Source of the DNA: Whitmania pigra
Lineage: Eukaryota; Annelida; Clitellata; Hirudinida; Haemopidae
Direction of reading: 5' to 3'
Length of the DNA stretch: 64,000 nt
NCBI GenBank assembly: GCA_021613335.1
Contig: JAJTWR010000302.1
Coordinates: forward strand, 427,501 to 491,500
The position numbers and the translations under genes were made by a program. Of the stretch, positions 10,973 to 24,008 are shown one piece after another. Under the pieces are notes generated by a model. It did not search any database. It was not told the origin of the DNA and was given only the letters and a program-made list of their open reading frames with translations. How positions within the stretch are numbered: position 1 is the first letter of the stretch; every line of letters begins with the position of its first letter.

Positions 10973-13332
10973 TCACTTATTCGGATGGTCCAATAAAGCT
11001 TCTGCACTTTGGGTTAAATAAAAAAAATCATTTTTTAAGTGTTCTTGGGAATGTTTATCGTTTGCGATGAAAATCAACATATCGATCTCACAAATAAAGC
11101 AGTTTTCGTTTTCACAAAACATATCACTCCACCCGAGCTTGATTCTTTTATCAACGACAATCTGCAGGCACGTGTTTCCGCCCAAGTTATCCGGTTCATC
11201 GGGAAGCCAATTCGTGAAATTCATGTGAATCCTGATTCCATTTTTGGGTGCCCAGACAAACGGAGTAATGGAACACCTTCTTCTTCCAGCCGTCCAGAAT
11301 GATGGTTGATGGAGGAATTTATTTACGCAGCCGTCGTGGTGAGGTTAGTGATAAATGGAAAAGATGAGATGGTTGATGAGGCGATTGATTCGTGGATTTT
11401 GGTAATCTTTGAGATGAAAAAAGAGTTAAAAGAATTGACCAAGTTTGAGCACTCATTGTTGGTATAATATTGAGGAGGACGGCTGTGAAGCAATTTGTGA
11501 AGAGAGCGCCACATGGAACGGGGATTTACATCAGACTTGAGTTCTTCCTTGATGGAGGAGGCCCTTGAGTTTAGGATTGCAATCTTGGCTGTTTCCTTGG
11601 CAGACTTGTAGAGTTGCCTGGCGACGTCATTGCGTTGACGAAGGTAGAGACGTTCCAAGCGCCGGCAGTTTTTCTTTGCCTCGATTGCTTCATGAGAGAA
11701 CTGGTAATTAGGTTGGTGACCGACACGAATGGAAAACTTCCTGATTGGGGCGTGTCTGTCGAGGAGCTCCTCTTGAGATTTATGGACCTGTGTGGCGAAG
11801 CCGTCAGTGTCGAGATCGCTGATTAGGAGCTCTTCAGAAAGGCGAAGAAGGTCTTCCTCAAAAACGTCCAAGTCGATTCTTCTGAGGCTACGGCAATGAA
11901 TGATACGGGTGGAGGGGGGAGGTTTGTCAACGGAGATATTGCAGGAGATGAGATGATGATCAGAGTAGGTGACTTCCTTTATTTCTATACTGGAGACGAG
12001 GCTATCGTGTGATGATGGGGTGATGAGCAGATCTAGCGTGTGGCCTTTGGAGTGAGTTGGAGAAGTTACATGTTGGAGGAGTCCATGGGAGTCGATCAAT
12101 TTTTCTAGATGTTCATCAATGATGGTACCTGAACCAGCGGCGTTGAAGTCTCCACAAATGATGAAGGGTAGGTTGTGGGAAGAAATAAACGCGATGAGGT
12201 CTTCAAACTCTTTTAAGAAAGATGACGTGACGGGGCCAGGTGGACGATATAAGGATGATATGATGAAGGATGTCTTGCGATTGTTGAACTTGAGGTGGAG
12301 GCCTTCGAATTCAGCATGAGCAGGAGATACGATGTTGGTGGACTTCAATTCATGACGGTGAATGACAGCTATGCCACCTCCGCGCTTGTCGTTTGAAGAT
12401 CCACGGTAACGTAGCATTTGATAATATTGTGAACATTTAACGCTAAATTAATCTGGAAAACTGCCGTTGTTAATATGAATATTAAAATTCATAGCAAAGG
12501 ATAAGCTTTAGGGATATGGTTAAGGTAAAGGTTAGCGTCAAAAACACGTTTATCATCAAGTTGGCGTATCATAAATTGAGTTGTATTCGTCAGGTTGCCA
12601 TCTTGAATATTTATAATGGTAGTGTTTTCAGTTTGACACATTATTCAGAAAGGTAATACCGATAATATTATTACACTTATTATAAATTTCATTACAAACT
12701 GATAATATGTATTCCACTTATAATATTTATACAGCTTAACAATTAATTAATATTATTAATTCGATATTACTATTTGTACTAAGAAGGTGAGCATCCAAAT
12801 ATAATAAAACTGGAATTGCAAACCTTTTAACTGATCAATGACTTTCTCCAATAGTTTATTGTCAGAGGCACTTTTGATGATCACAAGATGAGCTTTCTGT
12901 TTGGCACAGGTTTCCGTGGCATCCTCCCAACTTTCTTTGCTTGCAAAAGCCTTGTAGCACTTGTTCTCTTTCGGGAAGTAAGTAAAATCTTTTGGACAGA
13001 TCTTGCAGTACTGCTGAGCTTAATTTTATTATGTTACAGTTTTGTTATTACATTATATTATAGGTTTTTTATTATGTTATAGATTTGCAATTATTAATGA
13101 CGTTGAATATAATAATATTAGGATTTTAAATCCTAATTGTTATTAATTTATTCATTCTAAAGAGTTCTGCAAGATGAAATTTGCATTTAAATTATTGATA
13201 TTTTAGTATTCTGATAAATAAACTAGAATGATAATTATGACAATAATAAGATTGAGATATCACGAGTATCTTACGTTGACTAAGTCCATTAGAGAAAAAC
13301 AGAACAATCGCGAGAAGAACAAAGATCGACAT
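10973..13332 (-). pseudogene. C-type lectin copy, interrupted by a LINE
   Basis: On the complement, signal exon C is 13275-13332 (MSIFVLLAIV..., three bases shorter than other C exons), a 186-base exon 2C lies at 12824-13009, and exon 3C covers about 11300-11035. The CTLD keeps FWTAGRRRC, NWLPDEPDN and CFICEID, so EPN has become EPD and WND has become WSD. Exon 3C has lost the AAG acceptor (now ACG). It also lost its stop through a short deletion relative to the 16.4 and 21.5 kb copies. A LINE fragment sits in intron 2. It is probably non-functional. Confidence 0.7.
11323..12417 (-). mobile_element. LINE (CR1/Jockey-like) endonuclease fragment
   Basis: A 364-residue open frame on the complement matches the apurinic-type endonuclease of non-LTR retrotransposons: GGGIAVIHR, SLYRPPG, FIICGDFNA, SPTHSKGHTLDLL and YSDHHLI follow in order. 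The region linking to reverse transcriptase comes next (...FNSFFISKI). The true insert is about 11338-12408, because the flanks (GGTGAGGTTAGT and AACGTAGCATTTG) are contiguous-type sequence in sibling copies. The RT is missing here. A partial copy of the same family is at 42895-43895. Confidence 0.85.
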
Positions 13333-13480
13333 CTTGAATCCTCAAACATAGATTCTTATATCTGCCTCTTATTTATAGCTTTATGATATATTATCTTTAT
13401 AATATATTATCTCGATGATATATTATCTCGATGAAATATTACCTTTGTAATAATGTGTCTGGATCTACCTACAGCCTTAT

Positions 13481-13894
13481 CAGGGATGCCACAACCCAGC
13501 CCGCCAGAACTTGGTGTGGCCCCGAATAATATTTTGGACTTGAAGTCTGATATGAACTTGAGAGAGGACATGATAGCAAAGACTTGGTAAATTTTTACAA
13601 AGACTATATGCGTGGAAAGCATACAAATTTATGATTTTGGCAGCACATGTTGTTGTGAGCAATTTTTTTCAAGAATGAAGTTTACTAAAAGTCGATACCG
13701 AAATCAGTTTCGAGTTGTTATTATTTCAGTCAGAGCAGACTTTGATAAACCATGCCAGAATGCAAAATACCAAGTATTTTTATATTTTACATTAATAAAG
13801 TAAGAAGATATCATGTTTTAGTTTCAAATGTTTTCACAGTATTAGTGAATGTACTTAAGTAACTAAACTATAGCTATTATCAGAGTACACCCCG
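13481..13894 (+). mobile_element. hAT-1 element, internally deleted
   Basis: The left end CAGGGATGCCACAAC and right end ...GTACACCCCG are flanked by AGCCTTAT and CTCTATAT, degenerate relative to the copies at 28801 and 41759. It encodes only the transposase C-terminus (CEQFFSRMKFTKSRYRNQ), the dimerisation region of hAT transposases of the GTF2IRD2/ZBED-like group. Confidence 0.75.
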
Positions 13895-15130
13895 CTCTAT
13901 ATATTACAATTTTTGTTAGCGGTCGTTCGTAAAACTAATTATCTTGCAATACAATAAATGAATAAATAACAACAACAACAAATAATAATAATTATATATT
14001 CACTCAAAAAACATCATTAAAATGAATCCTATCGTGCGACAATCGATACTACCAGTGCAAACAAGAACCTTTGGTTTAGATTGCTTCATCTTCTTTTCGG
14101 ATGAATGTTTTTTCAATGTTTCAGTTGATCATATTAATTTCATAATTTCATAAATCTTGCATCTTCGCTGTAACCTTATTGAGATTGACATTTACTAATG
14201 TCATGAGGTCGCGATACCGCACAAAGGTTAAAGGTCGGTTTTCTTCGATTATGATATTATACGATGTCCATTTTGAAATTAACTTTTCAATAGTTGAAAA
14301 TACTAAATGACAAGGTTAGTTACTTTTTTATATAGTATATATTTATATAGGATTATTATTAAATTCATTTTTTTAATTTGAAAATTGCTCAAAAATGTTG
14401 TGTTCACGTGTTACATTTTTGTTTTAAAGCTATTTGAAGTGCCTTTCTTATAAAAAAAGTGCAGCTAAGCGTAAATATCAGATTCTTGCCTTTTGGACTG
14501 AGTCAAAAATAAAAGATGCGTTACTTAATGCATGGTAGAATAGTCTTATTTATGACAATATTAATGTAGGAAGTAGCAAAATGAAAATAATAAAATTATA
14601 AGAATAATGGTAATAGAGGCCACTGCTTCAAAATATTGATATTTTAAAATCGATCAGAAACCGGTCTTCGAACAATTTGTACAGCCAGCCAGTCGATCGA
14701 ATTTAACCTCTCGAATTATCAGCCAGCGCAGTTTTTTTATCCGCCCTCACCATTTCTGTCCAACTTACTTCCAACTAATTTCCTGTGAGGGCAAAGTATC
14801 CAAGCACTTTTGTATTATTTATTAAATTAAATATTAATATTAAAATAATTCGTACCATCTTCGTTTATTTATTTTAATTTCACCTATAATTATGGTGACT
14901 AGTTTAATTTAGGTTAAAAATCAAGTGTCTAATGCACACTAGTAGCTAACTGTGCCGCTAGTATACGTGCTAAGTAACCAATAGCCCAAATTGCCTAACC
15001 TTCATTTAAATTGACTTTTGCTACTGACATATGAAAGCTAAAATCGTTGGGCTAGGCTTTCCTGAGTGAGTTTGAATCCTAATAAAAGCAGACGATTCGA
15101 GCTCACTCCTGCCATGCTGGTTCATTTGGT
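13895..15130. other. Spacer of duplicated lectin flank
   Basis: No gene. At 14310 it resumes the exon A downstream intron sequence (CAAGGTTAGTTACTTTTTTATATAG) without exon A itself, so lectin gene 3 has lost its A exon. The rest repeats the 9060-9790 block. Confidence 0.65.
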
Positions 15131-15138
15131 TCGTTAGA

Positions 15139-15893
15139 ATGCTTTTCTTGGTGTATTTTTTCTTCTTTGTACTCCTTCCCTATGAAGGATTCAGTCAGAG
15201 TGAGTTTACTTTTAAATAACTTTATTTATGATTTCAGATTGATGACGACTCGATTAAGTTATCTTTCAAATTCTTTATGTTAAATTTAATTTTATTTTTA
15301 ATTTCAGAGTGTGGGTTATGTCCAGCAGGCTTTACCTACTTCGAGCAGCAGAACAAGTGCTACAAGGCTTTCTCAACGAAGCTAAATTGGGACGAAGCTC
15401 TGAAGACCTGCGATCAGTTGGGTTCCCATCTTGTGACCATCACAAGTGCTGCCAGCAATAACCCGCTGAAAGAAGTTATCGACCCGATAAAGGGTATTGT
15501 TGTAAATTTATTTATTTACTGTGTTATTATTATTATTTATTATGTATTTACTAATTCTAAAATTATATCGTTCAGATTATTTTTTACTCGTACGCATTAT
15601 TTGTTAATTTAATTTCATTTTTTGTTGAAGAGTCCTGCTTCAACCCGGCCGTTAAGCAGCCTGCGTTTTGGACTGCCGGGAGAAGAAAGTGCTCCAATGG
15701 TCCGTTCACCTGGGTCCCCAACCCTGGTATCAAGATGGAGATGCTGTACACAAACTGGCTTTCAGGAGAACCCAATAACCTTAAAGGAATTGAGGATTGC
15801 GTTCACTTACTGGCTGGCGATAGCAAAATTATGCTCTGGAACGATACTCCCTGTGAATTGGCTAACTGCTTTGTCTGTGAAGTAGACTTATGA
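15139..15893 (+). CDS. Lectin gene 3: secreted single-domain C-type lectin
   Basis: Exons 15139-15199, 15308-15493 and 15631-15893 give 169 aa with all-phase-1 GT-AG introns. It has a signal peptide (MLFLVYFF...), CGLCPAGFTYF, FWTAGRRKC, TNWLSGEPNN and LWNDTPC. EPN, WND and all expected Cys are present, so it should bind Ca2+ and sugar as a secreted lectin. It differs from gene 1 by about 20 residues, mostly in the loop before WND. Only exon B is present; the A exon is deleted and no C exon is linked on this strand. Confidence 0.88.
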
Positions 15894-16400
15894 AGGCAAG
15901 GCAAAGACTCAAGGATTCAAGGACTATGCTGTTCTTTGGAATTTTCACCTGGTTTCAAATTCCAAATTAACTTTTAAATAATTTCATGTTAATTTAAATT
16001 CTAAATTTACTGTTAATTAATTCGATGCATTTTTTAAATTTTTAAATTTGAATGCATTCTTTAAAGCAGATTTTTGTTTGTTGTTGAAACGGTCGGAGTT
16101 TGTAATCAACTCATATTATTATTTAAATTTATTAAGTATGGCTTCACCTGGAATTAATATTGAATTAATTTTTTGAAAAAGGTTTGAAACTTCGTTGTAT
16201 TTCAAAAAACCTTATTCCTTATGACAAAAAATTTAGAAATATAGGAAGCGACAGAAATTAAATCGTTTAAAAGTTTGCAACACATTTTCACTTATTCGGA
16301 TGGTCCAATAAAGCTTCTACACTTTGGGTTAAATTCAAAAAAATTAATTTTTTAACACTGTTCTTGGGAATGTTTATCGTTTGCGATGAAAATCAACTGA

Positions 16401-17588
16401 TCACATATCGATCTCACAAATAAAGCAGTTTTCGTTTTCACAAAGCATGTCACTCCACCCGAGCTTGATTCTTTTATCAACGACAATCTGCAGGCACGTG
16501 TTTCCGCCCAAGTTATCCGGTTCATCGGGAAGCCAATTCGTGTAATTCATGTCAATCCTGATTCCATCTTTGGATGCCCAGACAAACGGAGTAATGGAAC
16601 ATCTTCTTCTCCCAGCCGTCCAGAATGATGGTTGATGAAAGAATTTATTTAAGCAGCTGTCTTGGTGAGGTTAGTAATAAATTATTGGAAATTTATTTGG
16701 TAAAAAATAATTTTTAAAATTATGCAACACAATTTTTGTATGATTTTAAAACAAATTTTGAAACGTAGCATTTGATAATATTGTGAACATTTAACGCTAA
16801 ATTAATCTGGAAAACAACCGTAATTATTATGAATATTAAAATTCATAGCAAAAGATAAGATTTAGGGATATGGTTAAGGTAAAGGTTAGCGTCAAAAATA
16901 CGTTTATCATCAAGTTGGCGTATCTTAAATTGAGTTGTATTCGTCAGATTGCCATCTTGAATATTAATAACGGCAGGTTTTTTCAGTTTGACACATTATT
17001 CAGAAATGTAATACCGATAATATTATTAGACTTATTATGAATTTTATTATAAATTGATAATCCAAATATAATAAAACTGGAATTGCAAACCTTTTAACTG
17101 ATTAATGACTTTCTCCAATAGTTTATTGTCAGAGGCACTTTTGATGATCACAAGATGAGCTTTCTGTTTGGCACAGGTTTCCGTGGCATCCTCCCAACTT
17201 TCTTTGATTGCAAAAGCCTGTAGCACTTGTTCTCTTTCGAGAAGTAAGTGAAGTCTTTTGGACAGATTTTGCAGTACGGCTGGACTTAATTTTATTATAT
17301 TATATTGTATTATAGATTTTTTATTATGTTATGGATTTGCAATTATTAACGACGTTGATAATATTATTAGAATTTTAAATCCTAATTGTTATTAATTTTT
17401 TTATTCTAAAGAGTTCTGCAAGCTTAAATTTGTATTTAAAGTATTGATAATTTAGTATTCTGATAAATTAACTATTATGATGATTATGACAATAATAAGA
17501 TTAAGATATCACGAGTAATACTCTTACGTTGACTAAGTCCATTTGAAGAAAATAGAACAATCGTGAAGAGAAGAACTAAGATCGACAT
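16401..17588 (-). pseudogene. C-type lectin copy with exon 2 frameshift
   Basis: On the complement, exon C is 17528-17588 (MSILVLLFTIV...), exon 2C is 17091-17275 and exon 3C is 16401-16660. Exon 3C is intact: acceptor CCAAG|AC, NYTNWLPDEPDN, GWSDMLC, stop TGA 16401-16403. Exon 2C is 185 bases instead of 186 because one base is missing near 17214 (AAAAGCCTGTAG versus AAAAGCCTTGTAG). Its acceptor AG is also out of step with the phase of exon C. It is probably inactive, although the last exon looks preserved. Confidence 0.65.
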
Positions 17589-17815
17589 CTTGAATCCTCA
17601 AACATAAATCCTTACATCTGCTTCTTATTTATAGCTTACCGTACATACCTGTGAAAGTAGCAAGGCCTTTAGATGATGGTTTAAGTACAACCTCAGAAAT
17701 AAAAATAATAATAATATAACTTTATGATATCTTATCTTTATAACATATTATCTCTATTATATATTATCTTTGAAATAATGTGCTTGGATCTATCTATAGC
17801 TTGTATACTCTGTAT

Positions 17816-18215
17816 CAAGGGTGCCTCAACCCGGCTCGCCAGACCAGTCGATGTGGCCTCGAATAATATTTTTGACTTGAAGTTTGATATGGACTTGATG
17901 AGAGCATATGATAGCAAAGACTTGTAACTTTTTACAAAGACTAAGTATATGGTAAACATCCAAATTTATGAATTCAATTTTTGGCAGCACATATTGTTGT
18001 GAGCAATTTTTTCAAGGATGAAATTTAGTAAAAGTCGATACCGAAGTCAGTTTCGAGTTGCTATTACATCGGTCAGAGCAGACTTTGATAAACTATGCAA
18101 AAATGCAAAATACCAAGTATTTTTATATTTTCCATCACGTTTATAAGGTAAGACAATATCATGTTTTTTTTCAAATGTTTTCACAGTATTAGAGAATGTA
18201 CTTAAGCAACTAAAC
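17816..18215 (+). mobile_element. hAT-1 remnant
   Basis: The left end is CAAGGGTGCCTCAAC, preceded by CTCTGTAT, the target-site sequence shared by most copies. It keeps a transposase C-terminal scrap (DLMRAYDSKDL and the CEQFF region) and lacks the right end. Confidence 0.65.
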
Positions 18216-19215
18216 TATAGCTATAACTGTAAAACGTACCGCATTTCAGTAATTATGTAAAAGTACATTAATATCTGAAAAATGTACTTAGGCTTTGCTG
18301 CGAAATGCGAGCAAATCGATATGGTATTGTTTCGAAACATGTTGCCACCAGCAACACAAACAAATATCTTGAGTCGCTAAACAAAGCTGCCTCTATGTGT
18401 AATTGATTCTAATCAATGCAGACAATAAATCTGTCATTTGCTTCGAAATGCGATAAAATCGATGTGCTATTGTTTCGAATATGCCACGGGCAACATAAAA
18501 AATATCTTGAGTCGCTAAACAAGGCTGCCTCTATGTGTAATTGATTGTAATCATGTAATGATAAGTAATCAGTAATAATGCACTTGCTTACAATGACATC
18601 CCTTGCGAAACTACCAATTGCTACATCTGCAAAGTCCTCCAGCAATGATCTTAATGGTCTAAAATGATTTATTTTAAATAAATTTCAAAATTAAATTGAT
18701 CTATTTGATTTAAATTTTGGATTAATAAATTCTGGAAGCATCTGTAAAAACAATATATTTCGTTTTCGGACTCCGCAATGAATAAATAAAACGTAAATCT
18801 CATCCAATTAAATGCAGTTGGTTGACTGATTTAGTTGAGTTGTTTGATAGCAGAAAAATAAATGAAGTTACTACGATGCAATTGCGATGGAGAAGATGAT
18901 TGCATTGTAAACACCTGGCAGAAAAACATATGAAAACAAATTGAAGTTTCGCTTTCTTTTTAAATTCCTTTTTTTTCAATTTCAAAAAAATTATTTAAAA
19001 GTGTTGTCTTTGCGTGTTAAATTTATGTTTTAAAGCTATTTGAAGTGCCCTTTCTCAAGAAAAGTGCAGCTAAAGCCTATCATATTGCCTTTTGGATTGA
19101 AGCAAAAATAAATGATATGCGTTACATAAGGTTTAGTAGAATAGCATTATTTATGACAATATTAATATGGAAAGTAATAATAATTACATTTTAATTAATT
19201 TTATTATTAATTAAT
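18216..19215. other. Spacer with a local ~125 bp tandem duplication
   Basis: No gene. Related units at about 18297-18423 and 18437-18560 share CGAAATGCGA, TATCTTGAGTCGCTAAACAA and CTGCCTCTATGTGTAATTGATT. From about 19010 the sequence is the exon A-B spacer of the lectin unit. Confidence 0.6.
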
Positions 19216-20289
<1,074 letters not shown>

Positions 20290-20389
20290 AAAACATTGCC
20301 TGCATGATTCCCAGTTTTTGGATTTGGACTGAACATTATAAATTCCTTTCAATGTTCGGTGTTGTTGTCAGTAATTACTGCTCTTCAAG

Positions 20390-20990
20390 ATGTTCTTCTT
20401 ATTCTTTGTCGTCCTGGCACTCCTTCCTTATCAGGGATTTGGACAAGGTTAGTTAAATTTTTATATAGTATATATTTATGTAGTATTATTGGTGTTTCTA
20501 AATTATTGTATTTTTATATTCATTTTTTAATTTAACAATTATTCAAAGTGTTGTGTTCAAGTATTAAATTTTTTTTAAAGCTATTTGAAGTGCCTTTCTC
20601 ATAAAAAAGTTTAGCTAAGCGTAAATATCAGATTCTTGACTTTTGGACTCAATAAAAAATAAAAGATGCATTACTTAATGCATAGTAGAATAGTATTATT
20701 TATGACAACATTAATATGTGAAGTAATAATTATAATAGTAATATTAACAAGAAGAAGAAGTAGAAAATTGAAAATAATTTATAATAATAATTGTAATAAT
20801 TGTCATTGTTTGAAAATATTGATATTTTAACATCTATCGGAGACCGGTCTTCGAACAATTCGTTCAACAATAATTCGTACAGCCAGTCGATCGATTTTAA
20901 CTTCTCGAATTAACCCTTATGGAAGGGTTAACTGCTTTATCTGTGAAGAAGACTTATTAAGGCAAGGCAAAGACTCAAGGATTCAATGAC
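20390..20990 (+). pseudogene. Lectin copy reduced to exon A and 3' end
   Basis: Exon A is 20390-20447 (MFFLFFVV..., GT donor intact, TATAAA at 20337-20342). After the spacer, the sequence jumps at about 20926 to the last codons of a lectin exon 3 (LTAFICEEDLLR-like) and its 3' UTR. Exon 2 and almost all of exon 3 are gone. The promoter and signal exon survive with no domain to secrete. Confidence 0.75.
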
Positions 20991-21463
20991 TATGCTGTTC
21001 TTTGGAATTTTCAATGTTTCAAATACCAAATTATCTTTAATAAATTCATTTTAATTAAAATTTTAGATTGAAGACAATTAATTTAATGCATTTTTTGGTG
21101 ATAAATTTGATTGCATACTTTTAAACAGTTTTTTGTTATTCTTAAAATGATCGGAGTTTGTAGTCAACTCACATTAATATTTAAATTTCTTAAGCATGGC
21201 TTCACCGGGAATTGATTTTAAATTAACTTTTTCGAAAAAAGTTTGAAACTTCATGATATTGCAAATAAGCGTATATTTCATTTCGAAAAGCTTAAACCTT
21301 TATGACGAAAAATTTAGAAATATTGGAAGTGACAGAAATTAAATCGTTTAAATGTTTGCAACAAATTTTCACTTATTCGGATGGTCCAATAAAGCTCCTT
21401 CATCTCGTGTTAAATACAAAGAAATCATTTTTTAAAAGTGTTTTTGCGATGAAAATCAACTGA

Positions 21464-22711
21464 TCACATATCGATCTCACAAATAAAGCAGTTTTCGTTT
21501 TCACAAAGCATATCACTCCACCCGAGCTTGATTCTTTTATCAACGACAATCTGCATGCACGTGTTTCCGCCCAAGTTATCCGGTTCATCGGGAAGCCAAT
21601 TCGTGTAATTCATGTCAATCCTGATTCCATCTTTGAATGCCCAGACAAACGGAGTAATGGAACACCTTCTTCTTCCAGCCGTCCAGAATGATGGTTGATG
21701 GAGGAATTTATTTACGCAGCCTCCTTGGTGAGGTTATTAATAAATTAATAAATATTTATTTGTTAAAAAATAAATTTTTTAAATTCTGCAAGACATTTTC
21801 CGTATGATTTTAAAACAAAATTTAAAACGTAGCATTTGATAATATCGTGAACATTTAACGCTGAATTAATCGGGAAAACTGACGATATTAATATGAATAT
21901 TAAAATTCATAGCAAAAGATAAGCTTTAGGCCCTAAAGTTTAGGGATATGGTTAAGGTAAAGGCTAGCGTCAAGAACGCATTTATCATCAAGTTGGCGTA
22001 TCATACATTGAGTTGTATTCGTCAGGTTGCCATCTTGAATATTAATAACGGCAGTTTTTTTCAGTTTGACACATTATTCAGAAAGATAATACAGATAATA
22101 TTGTTAGACTTATTATAAATTACATTATAAACTGATAATATTTATTCCTTTTATAATATTTACTCAGCTTAACAACTAATTAATATTATTAATTCAAAAT
22201 TACTATTAGTGCCAAGAAGGTGAGCATCGAAATATAATAAATAATGGAATTGCAAACCTTTTAACTGATTAATGACTTTCTCCAATAGTTTATTGTCAGA
22301 GGCACTTTTGATGATAGCAAGATGAGCTTTCTGTTTGGCACAGGTTTCCGTGGCATCCTCCCAACTTTCTTTGCTTGCAAAAGCCTTGTAGCACTTGTTC
22401 TCTTTCGGGAAGTAAGTAAAGTCTTTTGGACAGATCTTGCAGTACGGCTGGACTTAATTTTATTATGTTACAGTTTTGTTATTATATTATATTATAGAAT
22501 TTTTATTAAGTTATTTATTTGCAATTATTAATGACGTTGATAATAATATTAGGATTTTGATATTATAGTATTCTGATAAATTAACTAGAATGACGATAAT
22601 GACAATAATTATTATGAATAAGATTAAGATATCACGAGTAATACTCTTACGTTGACTAAGTCCATTTGAGGAAAACAGAACAATCGCGAAGAGAAGAACT
22701 AAGATCGACAT
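21464..22711 (-). CDS. C-type lectin subfamily copy, best preserved
   Basis: On the complement, exon C is 22651-22711 (MSILVLLFAIV...), exon 2C is 22258-22443 (186 bases; CKICPKDFTYFPKENKCYKAF) and exon 3C is 21464-21723 (acceptor CCAAG|GA; CVNKFLHQPSFWTAG, NYTNWLPDEPDN, stop TGA). Each exon is open and the domain is complete. However, EPN is EPD, and the nearest AG before exon 2C (CCAG|CCGTACTGC) is one base out of frame with the phase-1 exon C. Unless another acceptor or 5' exon is used, the join fails, so this may be a well-kept pseudogene. The hAT-1 element lies just upstream, head to head. Confidence 0.5.
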
Positions 22712-22923
22712 CTTGAATCCTCAAACATAGATCCTTACATCTGCTTCTTATTTATAGCTACAGTACATACCTGTGAAAGTAGCGAGGCTTTGAGATTATG
22801 GTTTAATTAAATAAAAAAAAATAATAATATAACATAAAGTTTTATTATCTTTATAAAATCTTTATGATATATTATCTTTGTAATAATGTGTCTGGGTCTA
22901 TCTATAGCCTATAAACTCTGTAT

Positions 22924-24005
22924 CAGGGATGTGCAACAGGTACCCGCGAGCCACTACCCGCCTCAACAGACCAGTTGGTGTGGCCCTCGAATAATATTTT
23001 GATTTTTATAATTACGAAACTTTAATTTTTTCGAAATCGTGAAAGTAATTTTATCGTTTTCGAATTGACCGCATCAAATATTACAGAAGTCGGAAAATAC
23101 GTTGTCTCTATTTTAAACAAGGCGGATAAAAAATAATTTCAAGTAGTTTGACAGCATGCGTATTTCAGGTAAATTATTTAATCAAAGGTCAATATTATTT
23201 AGTAACTGTTTTAAATTCGAATGATAACACAATAATAATGTTTCTCGGATATAAATTTAATTGTATGGATATTATGGGCGATAATACCAATGTTTGGAAT
23301 TTAAGCAAAGCAATTGAACAGTTCATGGTAAATAAGCAACAAGATGTTACGTATTTCAGCAATGAGGCCTGTTTAAATGACCTTGCCTTTCTAACTTACA
23401 TCTAACAACATCTTGTTGAACTAAATGTGAAACTGCAATGTAAACAGCTGTTGGTGATCAAGATGTACAAACATATTTCTTCATTCGAAATAAAACATAA
23501 ACTTTTTAATACACAGTTGAATAGAACTCTCACCCATTTTCCGACTCTTGCTCTCAGAAAAGCAGAAATAGCTGATTTAGATGGCTCCAAGTATGTTGAC
23601 AAGTGCACTGAATTTGCAAGCAGATTTGATGTTTTTAGGAAATTTGAAAAATATTTCAATCTGTTTTCTCAACCATTTGATGTTGCACCAAAGAACAGTC
23701 CTGAGAGCTGTCAAATGGATCTGATAGACTTACAGTCTGATATGGACTTGATGAGAGCATATGATAGCAAAGACTTGGTTACTTTTTACAAAGACTGTAT
23801 GCATGGAAAGCATCCAAATTTATGATTTTGGCAGCACACATTGTTGTGAGCATTTTTTTTGATGGATGAAATTTACTAAAAGTCGATACCGAAATCAGCT
23901 TCGAGTTGCTATTACTTCAGTCAGAGCAGACTTTGATAAACTATGCAAAATATCAAGTATTTTTATATTTTATATCACATTAATAAAGTAAGACAATATT
24001 TGTAT
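22924..24005 (+). mobile_element. hAT-1 element with transposase fragments
   Basis: It starts CAGGGATGTGCAACAGG after the target-site sequence CTCTGTAT. Two + frames (about 23277-23405 and 23427-23825) encode hAT transposase of the GTF2IRD2-like group: NDLAFLTYI, NVKLQCKQLL, FPTLALRKAEIADLDGS and LIDLQSDMDLMRAYDSKDL. A stop at 23403-23405 separates them, so it is dead. The right end is replaced by a Gypsy insertion. Confidence 0.8.
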
Positions 24006-24008
24006 AGC

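Noticed and set aside
11323..12417. 364-residue frame as a host nuclease gene
   Set aside because: Motif order (YRPPG, CGDFNA, TLDLL, SDHH), lack of introns and insertion into a lectin intron all point to a LINE endonuclease.
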